DNA from: DATDSR01 sp038062165 | GTDB taxonomy: Bacteria > Patescibacteriota > Minisyncoccia > Phycocordibacterales > DATDSR01 | NCBI GenBank assembly: GCA_038062165.1 | Contig: JBBTXQ010000004.1 | Location: 1-13,966, forward strand | Direction of reading: 5' to 3' | Length of the DNA stretch: 13,966 nucleotides | Shown here: positions 6,349 to 11,859 of the stretch, in pieces | Layout of the letters: each line of letters starts with the position of its first letter | Position numbering within the stretch: the first letter of the stretch is position 1 | The notes under the pieces: generated by a model | Databases searched by the model: none | What the model saw: the letters and a program-made list of their open reading frames with translations, nothing else | Told to the model about the DNA's origin: nothing | Made by a program: the position numbers and the translations under genes

Positions 6349-9160
6349 ACTTCATCATTTTGTGCAACGCACACCAGGGACATTTGGGGTCTTCGCAATG
6401 CTCTCGCCAGAATTTGAGAGATTTTATTTCGCTCGATATGCGGGCAATTTCTTTTTCGAGTTCTTCCACAGCATCGCTCTCTATTTCGAATTTTTCTTTT
6501 TTGTAGTAGCCTCTTTCATTTGGTTCGACGAAATCTATTTCTCCACTTGTCATCTTGTACCGCCCGTTAGCGAATCTGTCTAGCAGGATTTTATAGAAAG
6601 TGAGTTGACGTAGATAGCCAGATTTTACAATTTCATTGCGGGACTTAGGCTTGCCGGTTTTGTAGTCAATGACGCTTACATTGCCATGTGGGTCTATCAA
6701 CTCTAGCTTGTCTAATCTGCCAGTGAGCTTAGTCTCGCCAAGTAAAACTCCCTTAATAGCGAGCTCTGTGAGCACATTCTTGTTCCAAGTTTTGTAATAT
6801 GTATCGTAGTAACCACCCAATACTTTCTGTCCCCTCTTCAGCGCCCGCGCAATTTCGATCTTGCCGAGGGGTTGTTCACTTATGTGACGGGTGAAGTTTG
6901 AAAGCAAACCTTTGCGATCAAGATCTCGAGCGAACAAATCTTTGAGGGCGGCGTGTATTGCGATGCCATACATATGATAACTCTCAAGAGCTGTGGGCAC
7001 GCGCAAAAGGTTCACATAGAAATACTTCCACGGACACTCGAGATAATTCCCAAGAGCCGACACAGACAAACCTTGCTCGGTAAATAAATTATTGAGATAT
7101 GTCTTGTCAGATATGCTCACACCCGTTTGCACCCGGGGCGCAAACTGTTTCCCCGGAGGAGCTCGTAGAGCGTAACCCTCCGGGGAAGTTGCTTTCGGAG
7201 ACTTACTGAGAGATATGTCGAGCTCGGTCAGAAAGCGCGAAGGGAGGGCACTCTTGCCATCAGATCTAGAATTAGCGTAAGTAATGACAAGCTCGTCCTT
7301 GGCTCTGGTGAGAGCCACATAGAATAGTCGGCGCTCATCTTCGGTGTCGGAATCAGCGCCCAAGAATTCGAAGGCAAGCCGATTGGCTATCCTTCGCCCA
7401 CCCCAATGACCATCGATTGCGCCCACTATATATACGATATCGAATTCTTGTCCCTTCGCCTTATGCGCTGTCATCAAGTGCACCACACTTCGTCCTCCGG
7501 ATTTCGCGGGGCTTGCACTACCCTTCACGAGCACATTATGATCTGTGAGCAAATCAATGTACTTAAGAAAGTCTGTGAGTGAATACTTGGGATGATTCCC
7601 GAGCAGAATTTTCAGCTCATCGAATAAACTGTTTAGCTTACCCATTTTCTCAACTGCGTCAGGTAGTCCCAAGATATGAGAGAGGAATCCTGACTCGCGG
7701 ACTATAATTTCAAAGCACTCAATCAAACTTTTGTTCTTACTCATCTTGTGCCAAGCAGAAACACGAGCGGTCAGATACCTGATACGGGGAGTAGAAATGC
7801 CTTCGCGCAAGAACTTATATATCTCGCTACTTTCTACATTCAAGAAGTCTATATGCAGAGCGTCAGATAACTTTTCCTTACTACTCACAGATTCAATAGC
7901 CTGTAAAAGATTTATGAGTTTCCGGATATCGTTGTCTTCGAGGATATCCTGATCAGACTCGATCATGAATGGCACATCACCCTTCTCGAGTATGCGCACA
8001 AGGGGCAAGGCATCGCGATTGTCGCGATAAAGTACGGCAATCTCGCCCGCACTAATGCCCTCCTTCACGTGCCTCTCAATATCGTGCAGAATAAATTCAA
8101 GTTCTTGCTCGAGTGTCGCAAAGCTAGTAATTCTGACACCAGGCAACTGATTTCCGACACCGGGTAACCGCGGGTTACCCGGTGTCTGGGTTCGGCCAGA
8201 TACTAACTTGCCAGGCAATAACTTGTTGGCGGCGTCTATTAATAGAGTTCGCGAGCGATAGTTATGGGTAAGTGCGATTACTTGCGCACCGGGGAAGGCC
8301 TTCTTAAATCCCTTAAAGTTCTCGAGCGATGCGCCCTGGAATCTGAAGATAGCCTGCTTCTCATCCCCCACCACGAAAATGTTGGGATTCTTGTGAAAGC
8401 TCATGAGTAACTCAAGAAGTTCATTCTGCCCAGCATTAGCATCTTGATGTTCGTCGGCCAGCACATATTGGAATTCTTCCTGTAAGCGGAGCAAGAGCTC
8501 TTTATCTTTCTTCAAAACCGCGATCACCTCCATGATCATATCGTCATAATCATAGTAACCCTTCTGGCGCAAAGACTTTTGATACTCTCTGTATAAGAAT
8601 ATAAACTCTTTATTCCTCTCGCTCCTCTCCTTAGGCTCACGCTTAACTAGCTTCTCCAATTTATCCGGATCGATGTTCTCGCGCTTAAGTTTGCCAATCG
8701 TGCTTATGATGTCGCGCACATAGAAGTAAGGATTCCCGAAAGGCTTGAGCTTATTCAGTTTCGAGCGCTTGATTATTTCTTCAAGAATTAGTATCTGATC
8801 GATAATATTTGCATGAGAGTAGCCCACGATCCTCGGGAAATGCGGCGAGTAGCGCCTGATCACGTCATTGCAGAAAGAATGAAAAGTGAAAATACCCACC
8901 CGATAGCCCGCCGCTCCCACAATCTGCACTAAGCGTGTGCGCAGATTGTACGTGGCCGATTCGGTAAAAGTGAGTGCCAAAATAGAATCCGGACTCGCGT
9001 CTGTAAGCTTCAAAATATTAGCAATCCGCAAAGTCAAAACCTGCGTCTTGCCCGTCCCCGGCCCCGCCACAACCATGACCGGCCCCTCGATAGAATCAAC
9101 AGCCAAACGCTGAGCCGGATTCAACTTCTTGTACTGCTTTTGGAAGGTGGCGTCTTTCAT
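6347..9160 (-). CDS. UvrD/Rep-family helicase fused to a PD-(D/E)XK nuclease domain
   Basis: 937 residues. The superfamily 1A helicase motifs are all visible: Q-motif LNPAQRLAV (13-21), Walker A GPGTGKT (33-39), DEHQD (236-240), GDEKQAIFRFQG (265-276), LTHNYRS, HKAKGQEFD, and FYVALTRAKDE (about 613-623). The C-terminal part (from about 695) is a RecB/AddB-type nuclease: LGNYLECPWKYF with C709, LTGRLDKLE, IDYKTGKP with D832 and K834, LRQLTFY, and C922, C927 and C930. With C709 these could bind a 4Fe-4S cluster. It probably unwinds and trims DNA ends in recombination repair, combining AddA- and AddB-like roles. Two palindromic inserts interrupt it (residues about 326-342 and 657-674). The start ATG follows an extended -10 box by about 20 bases. 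Confidence 0.92.
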   Translation of the reverse strand: MKDATFQKQYKKLNPAQRLAVDSIEGPVMVVAGPGTGKTQVLTLRIANILKLTDASPDSILALTFTESATYNLRTRLVQIVGAAGYRVGIFTFHSFCNDVIRRYSPHFPRIVGYSHANIIDQILILEEIIKRSKLNKLKPFGNPYFYVRDIISTIGKLKRENIDPDKLEKLVKREPKERSERNKEFIFLYREYQKSLRQKGYYDYDDMIMEVIAVLKKDKELLLRLQEEFQYVLADEHQDANAGQNELLELLMSFHKNPNIFVVGDEKQAIFRFQGASLENFKGFKKAFPGAQVIALTHNYRSRTLLIDAANKLLPGKLVSGRTQTPGNPRLPGVGNQLPGVRITSFATLEQELEFILHDIERHVKEGISAGEIAVLYRDNRDALPLVRILEKGDVPFMIESDQDILEDNDIRKLINLLQAIESVSSKEKLSDALHIDFLNVESSEIYKFLREGISTPRIRYLTARVSAWHKMSKNKSLIECFEIIVRESGFLSHILGLPDAVEKMGKLNSLFDELKILLGNHPKYSLTDFLKYIDLLTDHNVLVKGSASPAKSGGRSVVHLMTAHKAKGQEFDIVYIVGAIDGHWGGRRIANRLAFEFLGADSDTEDERRLFYVALTRAKDELVITYANSRSDGKSALPSRFLTELDISLSKSPKATSPEGYALRAPPGKQFAPRVQTGVSISDKTYLNNLFTEQGLSVSALGNYLECPWKYFYVNLLRVPTALESYHMYGIAIHAALKDLFARDLDRKGLLSNFTRHISEQPLGKIEIARALKRGQKVLGGYYDTYYKTWNKNVLTELAIKGVLLGETKLTGRLDKLELIDPHGNVSVIDYKTGKPKSRNEIVKSGYLRQLTFYKILLDRFANGRYKMTSGEIDFVEPNERGYYKKEKFEIESDAVEELEKEIARISSEIKSLKFWREHCEDPKCPWCALHKMMK
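7140..7192 (-). repeat. Palindromic in-frame insert in the uvrD-like gene (insert A)
   Basis: TTCCCCGGAGG (7149-7159) is the exact reverse complement of 7177-7187, and the loop holds GCTC/GAGC. Weaker pairing (GCAAACT with AGTTGC) extends it to 7140-7192. It encodes ATSPEGYALRAPPGKQFA at residues about 657-674, between the helicase core and the nuclease domain. The encoded segment is Pro/Gly-rich and looks like a linker. Confidence 0.6.
8135..8186 (-). repeat. Palindromic in-frame insert in the uvrD-like gene (insert B)
   Basis: GACACCGGGTAACC (8156-8169) pairs perfectly with 8173-8186 across a 3-base loop. A third, diverged copy of the arm (GACACCAGGCAAC, 8135-8147) lies exactly 21 bases away, so the frame is kept. 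It encodes TQTPGNPRLPGVGNQLPGV at residues about 325-343, where homologues usually pass directly from the NKLVSGR-type block to the SFAT-type block. Confidence 0.65.
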
Positions 9161-9180
9161 TTTTGCTTAAAATTGCTATC

Positions 9181-9189
9181 ATTCTAACA
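9181..9189 (-). promoter_or_regulatory. Extended -10 promoter of the uvrD-like gene
   Basis: The reverse strand reads TGTTAGAAT, a TGn-extended -10. TTGCCA (9207-9202) lies 15 bases upstream as a weak -35. It predicts a leader of about 14 bases. Confidence 0.4.
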
Positions 9190-9231
9190 TTGTTTGCAAA
9201 TTGGCAAATTTTATCATTTCATCATTGAACT

Positions 9232-9687
9232 ATGTCTATCCAACTTGATATGAAAGAGTGGATGAAAGAGGCTATGAAGGCCAAAGATGCCGTGCGGCTT
9301 TCTGTTGTGCGCGGGATTATGGCCGCCTTTACGAACGAAGCTGTGTCGCTCGGCAAGGGTCCGGCGGGTGAGCTCACTGATGATGAGGCGCTCGCTGTCA
9401 TCCGGCGCGAGGGCAAGAAGCGCAAAGATTCGATCGAGCAGTTCACATCTGCCGGACGCATAGAATTGGCTGACAGCGAGAGTGCTGAATTGAAAGTACT
9501 CGAAGAATTTTTGCCCGCGATGATGGGTGAAGAAGAAATTAAGAAATTAGTTGAGATTAAGAAATTAGAATTGGGGATAATAGATAAAGCAGACGCTGGC
9601 AAGCTTATGAAGACTGTTATGAGTGAGCTGAAGGGTAAAGCTGACGGTGGGCTGGTCAAGCAGATTGTGGAGAGTGTGCTTAACTAG
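9232..9687 (+). CDS. GatB/YqeY domain-containing protein
   Basis: 151 residues, all helical, matching stand-alone YqeY proteins, which resemble the C-terminal tRNA-binding tail of the GatB amidotransferase subunit. Family landmarks: an N-terminal helix with MKEAMKAKDAVRLSVVRGIMAAF (split here at MKAKD), DDEALAVIRREGKKRKDSIEQF, SESAELKVLEEFLPAMMGEEEI, and the C-terminal GKLMKTVMSELKGKADGGLVKQIV. YqeY-family function is not firmly established; a tRNA-related role is usually assumed. The length is normal. The start ATG agrees with the family N-terminus (a short lead then the MKEAMKAKD helix). It has no Shine-Dalgarno site. A possible -10 TATCAT lies at 9212-9217. It is divergent from the helicase gene with about 70 bases between start codons. 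Confidence 0.88.
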   Translation: MSIQLDMKEWMKEAMKAKDAVRLSVVRGIMAAFTNEAVSLGKGPAGELTDDEALAVIRREGKKRKDSIEQFTSAGRIELADSESAELKVLEEFLPAMMGEEEIKKLVEIKKLELGIIDKADAGKLMKTVMSELKGKADGGLVKQIVESVLN

Positions 9688-9702
9688 ACTTGACTACGCT
9701 TT

Positions 9703-9733
9703 TAGACAGAGTTAGATTTGTAGAAGATATAAT
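9703..9733 (+). promoter_or_regulatory. Promoter of the small-ORF operon
   Basis: A consensus TATAAT lies at 9728-9733. TAGACA at 9703-9708 is a weak -35 with a long 19-base spacer. Transcription is predicted from about 9740. Confidence 0.45.
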
Positions 9734-9739
9734 CTGGAC

Positions 9740-9845
9740 ACTGAACATGAATTGTTTTCCTGCATATTTTTAGCAGGCTAATCGACATCCACCGAGACGA
9801 GTGTAACCTGCGCAGACAGGACCGCTCGCATGTGGAGGTTCGCCA
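9740..9845 (+). promoter_or_regulatory. Long leader of the small-ORF operon with alternative pairings
   Basis: This predicted 5' UTR of about 106 bases is far longer than other leaders here. GCAGG (9773-9777) can pair with CCTGC upstream (9759-9763, loop ATATTTTTA) or downstream (9807-9811), and the two are mutually exclusive. An 8-codon ORF, MNCFPAYF, starts at ATG 9747 and stops at TAG 9771-9773, inside the first hairpin. This resembles attenuator or riboswitch-type leaders. No known riboswitch class is recognised. Confidence 0.3.
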
Positions 9846-10031
9846 ATGGAAGCGAAGTATGTAAGACATGGCAGGCTCGCGAATCATGCCGTCGGGACCA
9901 TTTCCCTCCCTGCACCGCGCACCAAGCCCATCCGGGAGGTGCGGCCGGGGCGCAACGAGAGGAGGTCGAAGGGTACCCTTCGGCAGATGGTCGACAAGGC
10001 TCTAGCCGAAGTGGAGGGCAAGGAGAAGTGA
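9846..10031 (+). CDS. Small basic protein of unknown function, first gene of micro-operon
   Basis: 61 residues, starting MEAKYVRHGRLANHAVG and ending with a helical-looking MVDKALAEVEGKEK tail. The middle is rich in Arg, Pro and Lys (APRTKPIREVRPGRNERRSK). There is no transmembrane segment, signal peptide or family I recognise. Coding is supported by one of the best ribosome-binding sites in the window (GGAGG 9834-9838, 7 bases before ATG), by GC-rich third codon positions, and by a stop that overlaps the next gene's start (GTGA). The DNA is clearly more GC-rich than its neighbours (37 of 60 bases at 9961-10020), which suggests acquisition from elsewhere. The charge pattern could suit nucleic-acid binding, but that is only a guess. 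Confidence 0.6.
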   Translation: MEAKYVRHGRLANHAVGTISLPAPRTKPIREVRPGRNERRSKGTLRQMVDKALAEVEGKEK

Positions 10032-10225
10032 GGGTCCTCCAGACAGAAAGGGGAGGACGTTACTTGGTCGGAGCGTTCGATTTCGGCTCGATAGAAGAGG
10101 CCGATAGGCATCGCTCCAGGTCCAAGAGCCAGCAGAGAGAACGGCCGAGTAGCAGGCGTCCGGCAACGGCCTTGATCTCGTTCGTCAGGAAATTACTCTA
10201 TGAACACGAGAGGAAAAGGAGGTAG
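10028..10225 (+). CDS. Small Arg/Ser-rich protein of unknown function, second gene of micro-operon
   Basis: 65 residues from a GTG start at 10028 that overlaps the TGA of the preceding small gene by four bases, the classic signature of translational coupling. The product begins with a short beta-like segment (VRVLQTERGGRYLVGAFDFG), then a very polar Arg/Ser/Gln stretch (about 25-45), then a helical tail (ALISFVRKLLYEHERKRR). No known family is recognised. GGAGG at 10013-10017 and AAGGAG at 10020-10025 could aid initiation. The frame is open further upstream (to 9830), but that part overlaps the first small gene out of frame and is probably shadow. It is followed 13 bases after the stop by a strong terminator. 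Confidence 0.5.
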   Translation: MRVLQTERGGRYLVGAFDFGSIEEADRHRSRSKSQQRERPSSRRPATALISFVRKLLYEHERKRR

Positions 10226-10237
10226 GGAGGAAAGACG

Positions 10238-10287
10238 ACCCGAGGAGGATTGTCCCGTAGTAAGGGGTAATCCGACCTCGGGTTTTT
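10238..10287 (+). terminator. Intrinsic terminator of the small-ORF operon
   Basis: CCCGAGG (10239-10245) pairs with CCTCGGG (10276-10282). An inner GGATT/AATCC and CCC/GGG stem extends it, and TTTTT (10283-10287) follows, then more T. It acts rightward only; the reverse strand lacks a T-run after the stem. It insulates the leftward gene ending at 10293. Confidence 0.8.
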
Positions 10288-10292
10288 CGCTT

Positions 10293-10682
10293 TTACTTAA
10301 CTCGTGTCCCCGGAGCGATCTCTTTGTCAAACGTATACAGCACCGGCAAGCCTTCTTGATCAGATACGGCAAGCAGCATGCCATTTGAAGTTAGGCCCAT
10401 CATTTCTCTGGGCGCCAGATTAGTCACGAACATAAACGATTTGCCAACTAAACTTTCTGGTGAGTAACTCTTTTTGATACCAGACAATATCTGTCGAGTC
10501 TCGGGGCTCGCCCCGTGGTCACCAGACTTTACGGGGCCAAAATCTACTTGCAGTTTAATTAACTTATCCGAGCCCTCAATATGCTCGGCAGTGATAACCT
10601 TGCCCACTCGGATCTCGACTCTGGCAAAATCGTCAATGGTTATTGTGGGTTTTGTGCTTGGGGCTTCCAGTGGGTCTCGCAT
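10293..10682 (-). CDS. Free-standing tRNA-binding OB-fold protein (MetRS C-terminal/Trbp111-like)
   Basis: 129 residues. The OB-fold tRNA-binding domain is clear: ITIDDFARVEIRVGKV (about 14-29), a GSDKLIKLQVDFG block (37-49), RQILSGI, LVGKSFMFVTNLAPREMMGL, and SNGMLLAV followed by a C-terminal GTRVK. This domain occurs as the C-terminal tail of methionyl-tRNA synthetase, or alone as Trbp111, and binds tRNA structure rather than sequence. Here it stands alone without a synthetase. Residues about 50-62 (PVKSGDHGASPET) are an insert between the LQVDFG and RQILSG strands, normally joined by a few residues, and are encoded by a palindromic sequence. The start ATG lies 43 bases inside the 3' end of the thioredoxin reductase gene, so translation is probably coupled. 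Confidence 0.85.
   Translation of the reverse strand: MRDPLEAPSTKPTITIDDFARVEIRVGKVITAEHIEGSDKLIKLQVDFGPVKSGDHGASPETRQILSGIKKSYSPESLVGKSFMFVTNLAPREMMGLTSNGMLLAVSDQEGLPVLYTFDKEIAPGTRVK
10498..10536 (-). repeat. Palindromic in-frame insert in the tRNA-binding protein gene
   Basis: CGGGGC/GCCCCG (10502-10515) is a near loopless hairpin. GTCT (10498-10501) pairs with AGAC (10524-10527), and CCCCGT (10511-10516) can alternatively pair with ACGGGG (10531-10536). The 39 bases encode about 13 residues (PVKSGDHGASPET) absent from the usual OB-fold strand connection. Confidence 0.55.
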
Positions 10683-11608
10683 AAGTTTCCGTGAATTTTA
10701 TGATAATTGTAAGCACTTGTGGCCGCCACGGCTCCAAGTGCTGACGCCGTGATCGTCTGTTTGAAGGGGCCGAAATGATTAACTGTGTCCCCTGCCGCAT
10801 ACACCCCCGGCACATTGGTCTGCATAAGGTTATCAACCGATATGTAACCGAATTTATCGAGCGCTACTCCTAGACTTGTAGGCACTATCACATCCGGCTT
10901 GGCGCCGATCTCGACAAACAGGCCATTTATGGTGAGCGAAGTCGAACCATCAAATTCTTTGCTCAAGATAATCTTCTCAAGCAGATTCTCACCCACAAGC
11001 TCTGTAACCTCTGTATCAAACAATCTCACAACCTTATCTCCTAATTTGTTCAGGTCATCGAGATTAACAGGTTCTGGTCGAGTAAGCTCTTTGGCTCTAA
11101 CTATAAAATAAATCTTCTCAACATATTTAGCCAGATCCAGTATGCCTTTAATCGAGGCATCTCCACCTCCAACAATCGCCACCGTCTTTCCCGTGTAGAG
11201 CGGCCCATCACAAGTCACGCAATAATGCACGCCTTTGGCCGTCAGCTCTTCTTCGCGTGGCAAGCCTAAGTGTCGACGTTCAGCCCCTTGGGCGAAAATA
11301 ATAGTCTTAGTATGATAGATTTTTTCTCCCACTTTTATATCAAAACATCCTTCATTATTATTCGCGCCGGTTACTTTGCCATTTATAATTTCTGCTCCCG
11401 AATCTTTAGCCTGCTTCTCGAAATTCTTCATCAGGTCGTAGCCGTCCATGCCCGGAGCGCCCGGGTAATTCCAGATCTGTCCTGCAGTAGCTGTCTCTCC
11501 GCCGAAGTTACCGCGCACTACCAGAGTTTTCATCAAGTAGCGACCGGCATAAATAGCAGCAGATAATCCCGCCGCTCCCGACCCTGCAATCACCACGTCA
11601 TAGATCAT
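10640..11608 (-). CDS. trxB: Thioredoxin reductase-like NAD(P)/FAD-dependent oxidoreductase
   Basis: 322 residues with the low-molecular-weight thioredoxin reductase layout: the N-terminal FAD-binding GSGAAG, GNFGGETATAGQIWNYPG, the redox-active C130-V-T-C133-D, a second nucleotide site GGGDAS (147-152), and the FAD-binding VYAAGD block near the C-terminus. It would pass electrons from NAD(P)H to a thioredoxin or, given its neighbour, the glutaredoxin-like protein. Two departures: the usual GGGDSA is GGGDAS, and the basic HRRxxxR-type signature expected for NADPH phosphate binding appears as VRAKELTR. Cofactor preference is therefore uncertain. Its ATG overlaps the stop of the glutaredoxin-like gene by four bases (ATGA), and its 3' end overlaps the tRNA-binding protein gene, so all three are one operon. 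Confidence 0.9.
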   Translation of the reverse strand: MIYDVVIAGSGAAGLSAAIYAGRYLMKTLVVRGNFGGETATAGQIWNYPGAPGMDGYDLMKNFEKQAKDSGAEIINGKVTGANNNEGCFDIKVGEKIYHTKTIIFAQGAERRHLGLPREEELTAKGVHYCVTCDGPLYTGKTVAIVGGGDASIKGILDLAKYVEKIYFIVRAKELTRPEPVNLDDLNKLGDKVVRLFDTEVTELVGENLLEKIILSKEFDGSTSLTINGLFVEIGAKPDVIVPTSLGVALDKFGYISVDNLMQTNVPGVYAAGDTVNHFGPFKQTITASALGAVAATSAYNYHKIHGNLCETHWKPQAQNPQ

Positions 11609-11838
11609 AAACCCAACAAATTGCTTATCTTTTCTTCGTCGAAGCCGATAATCACATTGTTGCCAGTCTCGATTACCGGCACACCCATTTGGCCGGTGCG
11701 TTTGAACATATATTCTCGTGCCTCACTATCTGCGGCAACATTAATATCTCTGAAGGGGATATTATGCCCGGTGAGAAAATCTTTTGTGGCTCTGCACCAG
11801 ACACAGGTGGGGGTTGAATAGATCTTAACTTCTTTCAT
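11605..11838 (-). CDS. Glutaredoxin/NrdH-like redox protein
   Basis: 77 residues with the thioredoxin fold pattern of NrdH or small glutaredoxins: beta strand VKIYSTPTC, active site C12-V-W-C15, a helix through TKDFLTGHNI, the FRDINV strand, the cis-proline block TGQMGVPVIE, and the glycine pair region VIIGFDEEKI. The protein accepts electrons from a reductase and reduces disulfides in targets such as ribonucleotide reductase. The adjacent reductase-like gene overlaps it by four bases and is the likely electron source. The ATG is only six bases after a TATAAT box, so the message should be leaderless. I keep the name generic because NrdH and glutaredoxin are hard to separate at this length. 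Confidence 0.87.
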   Translation of the reverse strand: MKEVKIYSTPTCVWCRATKDFLTGHNIPFRDINVAADSEAREYMFKRTGQMGVPVIETGNNVIIGFDEEKISNLLGL

Positions 11839-11844
11839 GCAAAC

Positions 11845-11853
11845 ATTATAACA
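11845..11853 (-). promoter_or_regulatory. Extended -10 promoter giving a leaderless redox operon
   Basis: The reverse strand reads TGTTATAAT (TGn plus a perfect -10), then six bases, then the ATG at 11838. The predicted start site coincides with the A of the start codon. It lies in the 21-base gap after the typA stop. Confidence 0.6.
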
Positions 11854-11859
11854 CGATCA

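Noticed and set aside
9222..9659. 145-codon Ser-rich reverse ORF opposite the YqeY gene
   Set aside because: The forward frame is a clear YqeY family protein. The reverse product is low-complexity Ser/Ala, typical of an antisense shadow.
9747..9773. MNCFPAYF as a confirmed leader peptide gene
   Set aside because: It has eight codons and no ribosome-binding site, so it is mentioned only as part of the leader.
9830..10027. Upstream extension of the second small ORF (131-codon version)
   Set aside because: This part overlaps the better-supported 61-codon ORF in another frame. The GTG at 10028 in a GTGA overlap is the more natural start.
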